Shown here one piece after another: positions 22,208 through 34,400 of a DNA stretch of 64,000 nt (its first letter is position 1; each line of letters begins with the position of its first letter). Below the pieces are notes generated by a model. The model had not been told where the DNA came from. It ran no database searches and saw only the letters and a list, made by a program, of their open reading frames with translations. A program made the translations under genes and the position numbers. Origin of the DNA: Hypericum androsaemum (Eukaryota > Streptophyta > Magnoliopsida > Malpighiales > Hypericaceae); contig OZ023197.1 in NCBI GenBank assembly GCA_963995505.1, positions 13,762,475 to 13,826,474 on the forward strand. Reading direction: 5' to 3'.

Positions 22208-23416
22208 ATGAGTTGGTGTGATCTTCCGATACCTATTCTCTCCCAAGTCTTAGATGAGTTGGATGTTGTTGATCGCTTATGCTTCTTCGCGGTGTGCAAA
22301 TCTTGGAATTTCGCTTACAATGATCACAAAGAGTTGCGACCCTCAATCCCTTTACTATTGCTACCTAGCCATGGTAAAGGGAACGGACCCAGGAGGATTT
22401 TTCCATATAAGAGGGTTCCCAAGAGCTTCAAACGTGACATGGACAAAGACAGCGACAAGATGAAACATCTATACGACGTGACCACAAGAAATTTCTTGAG
22501 AGTAAAGCTCGATGTTCTTTACGGTAAGAGATTTTGTGGATCTTGTTATCCTGGTTGGCTAGGCACAATTGATGAGGTCAAAGGATCATGTGATGAATTA
22601 GTAATAAATTTGATCAATCCATATTACAAACATTATTCACGGATTGAGCTTCCTCCATTAAAGTGCATTCTTTGTTTGTACTACGAGTATACTATCACAA
22701 AGCTTATTCTTACTTCGGATCCCGCTTTGAATCCACATGATTTCACCGTGGTGGTATGTTTTTCAGCTTCAACATCAACACTAGCCATTTTCAACGCCAC
22801 TCGTAATTGTTGGGCTTATATAGATTATCCATCTCCGCCCCTTTACACAGATGCTATTGTTCACATGGGGTCAGTTTATGTAGTTGGAAAATTTTACGAC
22901 ATGGTGTCGTTTTCTCTCCATGATTCAAACTGGCCACCAAAAATTATTCATCTTTCTCCAAAGACATTGGATAGAACAACAGAAACAAGTACCAAGAAGT
23001 CTTATCTCGTGGAGACATCTAAAGGGGAGGTCGTGATGGTTAATAGGTTTCGGGATCCAGAAGCAGACGGTTACTTGACAAAGACGATTGGTTTCAAGGT
23101 ATTTAAACTTACATTTGACGGAGAGACAAAAGCCTTGGTTAATAAGGTGGAGGTGAATAACTTGGAAGGAGATACTTTATTCTTGGGGGTCAACTATTCT
23201 ACGGCTATTCCAACTTCGAAGATTTCAGAGATTTTGAGACCAAATTCTATCTACTTCACTGACGATTACTTCGACCCGGTCCCGATGCCAAGAGTTGGAC
23301 ATCGTGATATTGGCGTGTTTTGCTTGGAGGATCAAAGTATTACCGAACATTACAAGTTCAATCCTGAGTCAGATAGGTTCTTACCACCGTCCATTTGGAG
23401 TTTGCCTCCTTTTTAG
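22208..23416 (+). CDS. F-box protein with DUF295 (KIB1-4-type) beta-propeller domain
   Basis: A single-exon protein of 402 residues. The ATG at 22,208 is chosen because it aligns with the start of the inverted paralogue; the open frame extends 30 residues further upstream to 22,118, but that part is not open in the paralogue. The F-box is at residues 1-45 (WCDLPIPILSQVLDELD, then DRLCFFAVCKSWNFAYN). It is followed by a DUF295 domain with CGSCYPGWLG, FTVVVCFSASTSTLAIFNAT, CWAYIDYPSPPLYTDAIVH and a C-terminal GHRDIGVFCLEDQSI. Such proteins are expected to be substrate receptors of SCF ubiquitin ligases, binding SKP1/ASK through the F-box; the substrate is unknown. A TATA-like TATATAGCC lies near 22,107. 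DUF295 genes expand quickly in plants, and the broken neighbour fits that pattern. Confidence 0.9.
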   Translation: MSWCDLPIPILSQVLDELDVVDRLCFFAVCKSWNFAYNDHKELRPSIPLLLLPSHGKGNGPRRIFPYKRVPKSFKRDMDKDSDKMKHLYDVTTRNFLRVKLDVLYGKRFCGSCYPGWLGTIDEVKGSCDELVINLINPYYKHYSRIELPPLKCILCLYYEYTITKLILTSDPALNPHDFTVVVCFSASTSTLAIFNATRNCWAYIDYPSPPLYTDAIVHMGSVYVVGKFYDMVSFSLHDSNWPPKIIHLSPKTLDRTTETSTKKSYLVETSKGEVVMVNRFRDPEADGYLTKTIGFKVFKLTFDGETKALVNKVEVNNLEGDTLFLGVNYSTAIPTSKISEILRPNSIYFTDDYFDPVPMPRVGHRDIGVFCLEDQSITEHYKFNPESDRFLPPSIWSLPPF

Positions 23417-24054
23417 CTTCTTAGTATTTTCTATGTTTCTATTTCTTTGAATGTATTATGATCGATCTGGATTATGGTGATACTATTTTATTTATGTTTG
23501 GCATATATGAAATCTGGAATCACAAAGCTTTGAATTTAAGTGCAAATTTCATTCAACATAAAAAACATAGTAAAACATCCTAACATTTACATTAGCCAAC
23601 AAATGTTGTTATCTATTGGTAATTAAGAGCTTGAATTATATTCGGATTCTCTCAGGGTTAGTTAATATGGGGACTCATTTTATACGGGTCAATTTTAAGA
23701 TAGGTTGTTATAAATCTGGGTAAGGTTGTGTAGATACTTATAGGTTTTTTCTTCTACTTTCGTTTCTACTGTAATTTCTGTTTTTGTTTTATTAATAAAG
23801 TTTACTTACCAAAAAAATGCTGTTATCTATTTACAGTATGGCTAGAAATTTCAAATTCGGCTCACTCGGAACTGAAAGTTTTTATTCGATTCACCTGAGA
23901 ACTAAACAAGGTTGAGTATTTTTTGGAGAATTTTACCACTTTTATAATGGATTGGTGAACAGTAGGTTTCCACTTTCCAGGTATAAGAAAGTGAAGTTCT
24001 TAGTAGTTAGAACCTTGCCGTGGGTTTGAGTGCTCTCTATCGGCCCGCCCGATC
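23417..24054. other. 3' flank of the F-box gene and intergenic DNA
   Basis: Non-coding. Around 23,745-23,820 there is a TTATTAATAAAGTTTACTTACC-type tail followed by A-run, resembling a LINE 3' end. Nothing else is recognised. Confidence 0.5.
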
Positions 24055-24146
24055 CAAACAATGTGGCCCATGCAAAAGCCCGACGCAATGTTTCTAGACT
24101 GGAGGGGACCCTTTGAGGCTGCCGTCATAAAGCAGCGACTATTATA
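24055..24146 (+). repeat. Dispersed repeat copy 2 (partner of 4,185-4,285)
   Basis: ATGTGGCCCATGCAAAAGC, GTTTCTAGACTGGAGGGGAC and CATAAAGCAGCGACTATTA match the reverse complement of 4,185-4,285. It is directly followed by a separate MITE. Confidence 0.5.
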
Positions 24147-24225
24147 GGGAAAACTTCACTTTAGTACCACAGGGTTGTAAGTGAAAATCGGCCAAACTAC
24201 AGAGTACTAAAGTAAAGTTTTTTCT
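24147..24225. mobile_element. Short MITE of the GGGAAAAxTxCACTTTAGTACC family
   Basis: About 80 bases, nearly a hairpin. GGGAAAACTTCACTTTAGTA on the left and TACTAAAGTAAAGTTTTTTC on the right are inverted repeats. The terminus is the same as in the long elements at 61.2-63.1 kb, so this is a minimal internal-deletion derivative of that Mutator-like family. Confidence 0.6.
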
Positions 24226-26350
24226 ATATTATTTGATCTCTATATTTTTACTCGATTAATATCAGGCCCTAGAGTAGTTCTCTCAATGATGGTTTTTATA
24301 TTTCTTAAATTTAAATTTAAGATATTGTTAAATGAGTTCCAATCTTTTATTGCTTGGATCAAAAGATCACGGGGTGAAATTATACTAGTTTTAATGATTT
24401 AATTTTACTAAAAGTCCAAAACGAATCGTGTTTGAGTAAGATTAGTGTAAGGATTTTTTTTCCTGGATAACCATAATTTTAAATTTGCCACTTCTGATAG
24501 TAAAATAATTTAATGCTATACGTATGGAAATTCGAGAATTCGTATATTGCAATTACAAATTAGTGTGTACAGCCATATGATTGATGATATTAAAGGGATA
24601 ATGAATAAAAATATTGATGGGCAAGATCTCGTAGGATTCAAAGTGCCCATATTCTTACCCCTTTTATGAAGCATTATTTTTTAAGATGCGGTCCGACCGG
24701 TCAGATTATGAATCGGATGGGTCAACGTATCAAAAAACCAGTCCAATCTAATGAACCAGATATTTCTGGTCGGACTAGATGGTTGGACCAGAAAAGTGAC
24801 CCAGAAAATTTTGGTTCGTTAGGTTTTGTCCCAAAAAAGTGAATAATCGAGTCTCAACTTACCGAATTTTGTCATTTTCTTTCCAACTTCCAACCCTAGA
24901 ATTTAAAAACCTTCCCCGCCACATGTATTCAATTCATTTGCACATGTATTTGATGATTTTTGGAGGTGTAAATGTAATTACATATACGATTATACATATA
25001 TTCTATATATTTATAATTTTAAAAATTATTATTTTATTTTAAAAAGGTCCGATCCGACTGGTGGTTCAACCAATCGAATTGGTTGACCCTGAGGTCGGCC
25101 CAAAATCTGGGTCGGGCTCCCGATATTTTTTAAAACAATGTTATGAAGTGAATCCAAATCCTTATTCTCTTTAAAATTAATTATTTGGGCCCGGATAATA
25201 ACGGGCGATCCGAGTGTTAAAATGATGGATAAGATCATGTTCACATTTGAGTCCGCATCGTTTAGGGAAACATATATATTTTTTAAAATAAATTAACCGC
25301 TAATTAATTATTCGCAATATTAAAAAGATATTTAAAAATGTGAATACCATAGATTTGTTTATTAAAATAATTTAATATAAATAAACAAAACAAGTAAATT
25401 AAAAGAAATTTGAAATTAGATGGTTTAGAATTGAGAATTTAGTATTAAGTCGATTTTCTTTGGCATGGTCTACATCGTATCATGTGTAAGGATCCTAGTT
25501 CCTTCCTTGTGTGTTGGAGATTTAAAACTGTGTATTAGTACTCCGAGCTCCAAGATTATATGTCATTGCCTAGTGTATTTACACAAAGGATGTAAAAAAG
25601 ACGAGATTCGCTAATAGATTTCATGTAAAAAAGTAAATTTTGGTAAAAAGATTTTCAACGAAATTAGACCATCAAAATCATTACAGAATGATACGAATTA
25701 TAAGCTCACGATGATTTAAAACTGGTTTCCATCCAATATTGACGCGGACTCAAATGCGAACATGATCTTGTCCTCTTAAAGATGCGGACTAGTTTGATCC
25801 ATGATCCCATCTTCGGATCAAATCACTGCTCTTTGCTTGATAAAAAACTAATTTCCAAGGAAGATTTTAATTTCTACAGCAAGAATGGAAGACATTTTGG
25901 CTTTGGATTTTTGTCAATGATTGAAATTTGATATTTAATATATGTATATATACATACATATTAATATTATTTCCAAAAAAATGGATAGAATTGAGATAGT
26001 ACCCTACTAATCAATATATATGTCATTATCCATTTAAAAATAAAGATCCTAGCAAAATTTAAATCTAGACTTGATCAAAGTCAATGTGTCTTAATTTTTC
26101 TGAATCTGAATCGGGATAGACCCTCGACATAAGGGTCTAATTACCATCCTAAATAAAAAATTTTAGGAATATCCTATATGAATTTAAAACCATTATGTGT
26201 GATCGATATATGGGGCAGGTAACTCTGAAACTTGGATAATTAGCATAGTGCATGAAAAATTCATGGAATGAAATCTGGCGATTTCAACAATGCAATGCCT
26301 AAGTCATGCATTTCCATTCTTGGTTATTCATGCAAATGAGTGTGAGAAAT
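24226..26350. other. Intergenic stretch, no gene seen
   Basis: AT-rich DNA. 24,680-25,130 contains runs related to GGTCCGACCGGT/CGGATTGGTTGACC in both orientations, which may be an old inverted-repeat element, but borders are unclear. Near 26,100-26,150 GATAGACCCTCGACATAAGGGTC and ACCATCCTA resemble a degraded fragment of the hAT-like MITE family. No coding gene is supported. Confidence 0.45.
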
Positions 26351-26417
26351 TTCTCTATAAAATCTGTTAAGCCACTTACTTCACTTCACACCCATTCAAT
26401 AATTAAATTGAGTTCAT

Positions 26418-26666
26418 TTGAACGATATATCTCAATTCAGTGAAACCTCATTCCAAACAATGACACCTCCTGTTATTGAATGCAACCTTTGTACCGATAC
26501 TTTCAACACCCATGCTCTATTAATTACCCACCAAAATGACACTCATCCCAATGCCCACCTCGAGTGCTACAAATGCAAGAGAAGGTTCAAAGACACAGAC
26601 AACGATAAAAGGAAGAAGCATCCGGAAGAAAATAGCTGTTCTAAGTGGAGCAAAAATAGTAAGTAG
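26418..26666 (+). CDS. Mini C2H2 zinc-finger protein
   Basis: An 82-residue single-exon protein. One clear finger is CNLC-TDTFNTHALLIT-HQNDTH (C-X2-C-X12-H-X4-H), around residues 22-43. It is followed by a second incomplete finger CYKCKRRFKDTD...KKH and a basic tail ending KWSKNSK. The first ATG is used; a second in-frame ATG at residue 15 (MTPP) matches the start of the broken paralogue at 4.9-5.1 kb and could be the true start. A TATA-like CTATAAAATC lies about 60 bases upstream, and the leader has no other ATG. It carries no plant QALGGH motif, so it is not a typical EPF-type finger. Its role is unknown; nucleic-acid binding is inferred from the finger. Confidence 0.7.
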   Translation: MNDISQFSETSFQTMTPPVIECNLCTDTFNTHALLITHQNDTHPNAHLECYKCKRRFKDTDNDKRKKHPEENSCSKWSKNSK

Positions 26667-28469
26667 GGTGTACTTTCTTTAAGTAATTGTGTCTAATTCG
26701 GTGTTCACCATTCCTACGTTCTTCAAACATGTTAGCTGTTGCTACTTTAGAAATTGACTTTCGAAGTCATATATCCTTGTTGCGTATTATTTTCAAATAG
26801 TTTCACGAGTTAAGCCTTGTTATGCATTATTTAGTAAGAGATTCTCTCTATTATATATTTTATATTTGTAAAACTCAAATATCTTAAAAATTTTAAATTT
26901 TTTATCATCTCGAATAAGATATTTTTTTTAACGGACAGACCAATTAAAATAGATCACCAAGAGCGTCTCATTCTGGTTTACAGTAGTTCTGGTGAGGCTC
27001 GGCCCATTCGGCCATGGACTTGAGCACCACTCACACGACAAAAGTTCCCGAAAGATTTTAATTAAAACATTGAATTTGAATTTTTTTATTGAACAACTTA
27101 AATCTTATTAATATGATCCACATCGCAACTGAATCGCTTGCATAAATTTTGACAACCTCAAATTTAAATTTATATCATAATTATATTTCACTCGCTTTTA
27201 AATTAATTACGATCAAATTATTAATTTTTTATAGGCGATTTACTTAATAGTTGGAATGAAAAACTCGAATAATAAGTTTTTGGTGGACTGTGGGCCTGAG
27301 ACGCGAAAATTATTGACAAGCGAAATACGGCGAGCAATGCCAAATCAAAGTGATCTAAGCCATGACCCCATTTGCCAAAAGTGATTCTTTCTATTTAAAA
27401 AATGGTAGATTTATTCAAATAAGATCTTAAATATAACAAATGTTAATAAGAGAATTAGTCATATTTATTGGATCCAGCTGTATTTGATATAAAGTAATAT
27501 TGTGTTGAAAAACTATTTGGTGTATGTTAAATTTTAATGACAATGATCATTTTTTATTTTAATCGAATGTTGTATTTGATCAGTTAAAATTTTAACAAAA
27601 TTTGGTACAATCTTTTGATGGTAATAATATTTACATTTAAAAATTTTAGATATCAAATAATTTTGGAAAATGGTATCAGAAAACAAAAAGAAAAGCCCAA
27701 TAAACTCGAACAGCTTAAGAGAAAAGAAATTCCTCACAAACAGCCAGCCTTCCAGCTTATTGGGCGAGGCCACTTGTCGTCCACGTACAGATAGACTCAT
27801 CAAACAAGAAAAATATATATCTTAATAAACAAGACCAAGAAAAATGAACGCCAACTACTTAAAACATAGAAAATAATGAAACCCATGAGGCCAGCAAGAG
27901 GCAAAGAAAAAAAATATTTCGAATTTTTTAAAATACATTAATTTTAAATATTTTAATTGATTCAAAATTTAATAAGTTGTCCAAATATAAAAACAATAAA
28001 CAAAATTTCGGAACCCCGTAATTATCCGTATATATATCCACAATCCCGAAAAGTAGAAAATCACGAGACTTTTAAAGAACCGTCTTTTCCCATCTCAATT
28101 TTTTCAATTTCAACATTTAATTAAAAAACGAATTTAATATATATTTTTTAAACAGAAAATGTGCAATTAAACTCCCAACTCCCTTCGGACAAGTTATTTT
28201 ATTACAGCCGGTATAAATTTCTAATATATATTTTTAAATTTCATTTAATTTTCAGTATTTTGGTCCTCCCTTTCGTTGCCCTCTTCTCCTTTTTCCTAGA
28301 TCCGATCTTCATCGTCTCCTTTCTCCTCTGGTCTTCTCCCCGTCGCTAAAACGAAACCCTAGGACAGGTAATCCGCGAGAATTAGAGCTCCGATTTGGTC
28401 TTGGCGCGTGTCCACGTGGCAGTTGGGAGAAAAAGAGGTTTAGGTTTGGGTTTTCCGGTGGTGGCCTAA
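26667..28469. other. Intergenic region and VAC14 promoter/leader
   Basis: AT-rich DNA without recognisable genes up to about 28.2 kb. From 28,260 the sequence becomes pyrimidine-rich (CCTCCCTTTCG, CTCCTTTCTCCTCTGG) and then carries AACGAAACCCTAGGACAG. That is probably the transcribed 5' leader of VAC14, which starts coding at 28,470. Confidence 0.5.
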
Positions 28470-31400
28470 ATGGCCGACGCGCTCTCGGCGATTCCGACCG
28501 GCGTCCTCCGGAACCTCTCCGATAAGCTCTACGAGAAGCGCAAGAATGCCGCTCTCGAGGTTTACTCTCTCTCTCTGTCTCTCTCTCTCTGTCTCTCTCT
28601 CTCTCTACTTCGATGACTTTTTTTTATTTTTTTAGGTTAGTGAATTTAGTGTTATTTTTTGTGTGACGTGCTAGATGGAAGGGATAGTGAAGCAGCTGGC
28701 GGCGGCCGGGGATCACGAGAAGATATCCGCGGTGATCAACTTGCTGGCGACCGAGTTCACCTACTCGCCCCAAGCTAATCACCGCAAGGTATTTTGCTTA
28801 TTTTCTATCGCTTGTTTAGGAAGTAGGAAATACGGGATGTTTCGCCTTTTGATGATGATGATTGCTTGTGTGTGTTTGTTCTTTTGAATTTTGATGGCAT
28901 TTACGCGTTTTTTGTTGTGTTAAGAGCTCTTTTTTGTGTTGCTGTGTGTGATAGGGTGGTCTGATAGGGCTAGCTGCTGCTACTGTCGGATTGACCTCGG
29001 AAGCTGCCCAGCATCTTGAGGTGAGCTATGCAATGCGCTTTTTTATAATTGACGGAATTCTGGCTTACAGATTGCTGCTCTACTGACAGTGGGGTCGTAG
29101 TAGTAGATATTATCCCTTTGAAGTTCATTTTTGTCCTTCTGGGATGGAATTGGCTTATGTGTATAGTGGGTAGCAAAAGAAACATGCATAATTAAATTAA
29201 AGGTGTCTGACTTGCCTAAATATTTCGAAGTTTGATTCTGAATGCACGATTGTGCTGTGACCGAGTAGACTAATTTGTTGTTTCTTGGAAGTAATCCGTT
29301 TTAAGTATGAGCTACAAAATTGCAGTGTCCTTTCCGGTCCAGTGATTTATGACCAATGTTGTCAATTAGATTCACCAAGGATCATATCCTCTATGTTTGT
29401 CTTAGCTTGAAATGCCGCCATTCTTCTGTCTTCTTGTTAGATCTTTATATGATTCTTACCTTTTCTTGTATGCATATTGTAGCAAATTGTTCCGCCTGTA
29501 CTAAATTCCTTTTCCGATCAAGATAGCAGAGTTCGTTATTATGCTTGTGAAGCTTTGTACAACATTGCAAAGGTGAGAGAACCGGAAGCTTGTTTCTATC
29601 TCAGATGCCATTGTTAGGGTATCTGACTTGCTGAGTTCGTGTGCTCTACAGGTGGTGAGAGGAGATTTTATCATATTCTTTAATCAAATATTTGATGCTT
29701 TGTGTAAGCTTTCGGCAGATTCAGATGCCAATGTACAAAGTGCTGCTCATCTTTTGGATCGACTTGTCAAGGTGAAGAATCATACCACCCACCAATTAAC
29801 TGGTTTATTTGATTCTGCAAAGGTGATAGAAGATCCTTTTGGATGTTTTCTGAATCAATACATTCACTTTGGTGATGCAGGACATTGTTACCGAAAGTGA
29901 TCAATTCAGGTATGTGTATTTGACTTACAGTACAATATTAGAGATGTTCAGAAATGGTTGTGATGGTCTCAAGATGTTGTAGTTTTCCATTTTTCAGTAT
30001 TGAAGAATTCATACCGTTGCTAAGAGAGCGTATGAATGTCCTGAATCCATATGTACGCCAGTTTTTGGTGGGATGGATTACTGTGTTGGATAGTGTCCCT
30101 GACATCGATATGCTAGGTTTTCTGCCTGATTTTCTCGATGGTAAGAATTCATGGTTAAAGTGTTCTTTATTTAAGCTCTTCCTCAGAAATTACTGAATGT
30201 TCCATTCTAGTTCCTCAAGCCTTACTTGGTTCTGAATGTCAGGTTTGTTCAATATGCTGAGTGATTCTAGCCATGAAATCCGTCAACAAGCCGATTCTGC
30301 CCTTTCGGAGTTTCTTCAAGAAATAAAAAATTCACCAGTAAGAATTATGCTTAACTAGTTCTTTACAATTTGTAGCTTCTGCTATCCAGTTCGTTCCTTG
30401 GTTTTGATATTCTTGCAGGACATATTCCTGATTCTGACATATTCATTATCTTTAACTCAAAAATCCAATCTTTTTTCATTTGCAATTTTCTGACTCGAGC
30501 AGTGCTACTGTTGAAGTCTGTAGATTATGGCCGTATGGCGGAGATATTGGTTCAAAGGGCAGCTTCACCTGATGAGTTTACTCGATTAACAGCTATAACA
30601 TGGGTAAGTTCATCTAGATTTTAAATGCGTATTATTTTATTAGTTCATCGCAAATGGTAGTTTTGGCTTATTTGTTTGTAAAACCACTGTATCTATTACA
30701 TATAATTATAATCATTGATCTCTGTGCTGCTCATGATGATTTATGAGGAATTCTCTTGAACCACTATTTACTTTCTGGTGGAACAGATAAATGAGTTTGT
30801 GAAGCTTGGTGGGGATCAGCTTGTTCCTTACTACGCAGATATATTGGGAGCCATTTTGCCATGTATATCTGACAAAGAAGAGAAGATAAGAGTTGTAAGC
30901 TGTTTTAGCTTCTAAGAGTTTCGACTTTTTCCCAACTAATGGAACACATTGTCACATATTCATGACCAAAGCTTTGTTGCTTCTAGTTGTTTTTTTTTCT
31001 TCTACTTATTCTTTCTTTCCTGTATAAGGTTGCTCGTGAAACTAATGAAGAACTTCGTGCAATTAAAGCTGATCCTGCTGAAGGTTTCGATGTTGGATCT
31101 ATACTATCGATTGCCAAGAGGTGCTCTCATTATTATTATTTCGCATTAGTTTAAAACTTCTGAAACTTTTCCTTGTGTTTCATTTGGAGGTTTTATGTTA
31201 ATTTTACCTTGATGTAATAATTAGTGCATGAATTTTCTTTATTATACAGAGAGTTGACCAGTGAGTGGGAGTCGACAAGAATCGAAGCATTGCACTGGAT
31301 ATCTACTCTATTAAATAGGCACCGGACAGAGGTAATAGGCGTTGCCTTCGTATTTTCTAACTTCTATGAGGTCTACGAATGTTAAGGGTTTCTTTCTTTT

Positions 31401-34400
31401 CTATAGCAAGTAATGATAATTAAGAGCTTTCAAAACCATACACACCAAGATCCTATTATCACTTGTTGGCCCTCTAATTTCAGCTACGTTGCCAAACTTA
31501 CTCAATAGGGCAATATAAAGAGGAGAACGCGGACCTGACTACTTATTGAATTGAAAGACCAAAGAGGAAATAATAAAGATCTTGCTAGATTTCTTTTGTG
31601 GATCTGAGATATCAATCCCAAATAACTTATTTTCTCCAAAAAAAATTGAGTGCATTTCCTCCAATATGTTACCACGCACACTAAACATTTGGAAATACAA
31701 ATAATGAAAAAATTATCACGTTGAATGGGAATTGTTTTTCATAGTTATTGATGAAATGCTGTTTATGTTTGGCATTTACCTTCACTTTCTGTCTTTCCTT
31801 TTTGGTGTGGTTCAAGTATTATCAGCTTTCTAACTGTTGCGTGTAAGCAGGTCTTATAGTTATTGATGAAATGCTGTTTGTGTTTGACTTTACCTTATCT
31901 TTATGACTTCCCCTTTTGGTCTGGTCCAAGTATTGTCAGCTTTCTAACTGTTGCGTGTAAACAGGTCTTAAATTATCTAGATGACATATTCGATAGTCTA
32001 TTGAAGACCTTATCTGATCATTCGGACGAGGTAATTATTCTGACCCTTTGATAGTTTTCTAGTAGCTAGGATTATGTTCTGTCCTGTCTAAAGAAAGTTA
32101 TTGCGTCATGTTGATTGACTCTCATTATGACACATTCTACCTTAACTTCTCTTTCATCTCTTTAGCTTGATTTTGATTTTTTGGCTTTGATCTGGATAAG
32201 CTTAGATTTATTTATCTTACTGAACCATCATTAAAGATCATCATCGTTACCTATGGGAGTTGGTCCAAGTGGTAAGGGATTTATTTATATTCACTTAAGG
32301 AGGTCTTGAGTTCAAGCCTTGCGAACGTAAGAAAACACCATTTGGAGAGTCACCCCGTAAAAAGGGTCCGACAGTGCTCGACTCTGAATAACAGAGGTTC
32401 ACCAAAAAATAAAGATCATCATCATTGTCAATACTCTGCAAGGTACTCTCTTTTCGTTACCATTTACCCGGACATTTGTTTTTCTCAATGTCAATCAGGT
32501 TGTGCTTCTTGTTCTTGAGGTTCACGCGTGCATAGCCAAGGATCCTCAACACTTTCGGCACCTTGTTGTATTCTTGGTGTACAACTTCCGCATTGATATC
32601 ACTCTTCTGGAGAAGTGAGTATTGATTTTACCAATAATTTATATTTTGATGAGTGTTGATTTACCAGTTTCTGTCTCATTCGTGACTTCAAATGTACATA
32701 CTCGTATTTTCTCTGCTAAGTTGCTTTCTTTTGATAGGCGTGGTGCTCTGATAATCCGGCGACTCTGTGTACTTCTAGATGCTGAAAGGGTTTATAGGGA
32801 ACTCTCCACAATTTTGGAAGGGGAAGCTGACCTGGATTTTGCATCAATCATGGTTCAGGTTGGACAAATATGAACTTTTCCAGTGGAAAGTTTCAAACCA
32901 TGGCATTGCTGATTTAGGGTTTTCATAGACTGGAAGCATTTTCTTCTTGCTGAAAATTGTACCCTGCATTACTTAAGACCAGAAAGCTAGCAAATCAATT
33001 TATGTGGTCACGATTTCGCAGAGCTCTGATTACTGATCTCAACATTTTACAATTTTCAGGCATTGAATTTGATTCTACTAACATCCTCGGAATTGGCGGA
33101 GCTCCGAGATCTCTTAAAGCAGTCCTTGGTGAATCCTGCAGGAAGAGATTTGTTTGTATGTTTGTATGCTTCATGGTGCCACTCCCCCATGGCAATTATC
33201 AGCCTTTGCTTGTTAGCGCAGGTGAGAATTCTGCAATTTCTCACTGTTTCTTAAATCTTAAGTACCAGTAGCTTGGTTTCTCTAAATACACGTGCTCTCT
33301 TTCTTTCTGCGTGTTCATGTTTCCGATGCATTTTATCTTTGTTGGCAGACGTACCAGCACGCGAGTGCTGTAATTCGGTCCCTTGGGGAGGAAGATATAA
33401 ATGTCAAATTCTTAGTTCAGCTTGATAAGTTGATTCGTTTGCTCGAAACACCAATCTTTGCCTATCTTAGATTGCAGGTACCCAACTGCACTCAACTTTC
33501 CAACTTTAACTTTATGATGAGTATGGATATTGTTTAATCACAGTATTTGTTGAGCATCTTCCAGGTTGCTTGAAAATGTTTGGATGATAACTTATTTGTT
33601 CTTTTTCCCTTTTTTTCTTGGTGGATCTTGCTACATGTCTGTAAAAGATATTAGTTGCATTTTTTTTTCCTGAACTCTTCATTCATACTTTTGCAGTGTT
33701 TTGAAAAAATGTCCCACTCTACTGATACTGTTATGTTAGGGTTTCTAGAGACTTCAATACAGATTAGTAGTCTTTCCATTCAGTATTTCCTTTATTACCG
33801 TCAATTAGAGGTCTACCTCTACTAGGTTAGGGTTTTCCTATTCAGTTGTTAGCGTTTGGCTATATAATGCCCACGCATCCTAGGGTTATGCATCAAGAAA
33901 AAATAATAAGAAGTCTTTCCTTTTTTATCGTTTTCCCTTTTATCTTATCTTTTCCGTTTATGTCAATTTGGTATCAAGAGCCAACTCTACGGTCATCATG
34001 CCCAGTTCTGGCGAAGAGGGTGAAGAGGTAACGATAAATTGCCGGAACTGGGCATGGTGGCCGTAGAGTTGGCTCTTGATACCAAATTGACAGAAACGGA
34101 AAAGAAAATAAACGATAAAAGGAATACGATAGAAAGGAATAGGAAATAGTAATGCCGAATAAGCCCCATTATCAAATTTTAATGAATCTTATCAGCTTTA
34201 TTCTTTTGATTGCATGCCAATAAGCCCCATTATCAAATGCTGTCGTATGCATGCCAAAATAGTAATGCAGAATATGTTCCCGTTCCTGTTCCAATTACTA
34301 TTTGATGCAGACTTTTAATTGTTGCTTGATTTGTCTCTCTCCATCACAAATGAGGTTATGCATGGCCAGCTAGTTTCTCCATTACCTTGAGAACTTCAAG

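Noticed and set aside
32249..32330. Possible tRNA gene
   Set aside because: A and B boxes are present, but no acceptor stem or cloverleaf can be formed and target duplications flank it, so it is a SINE.
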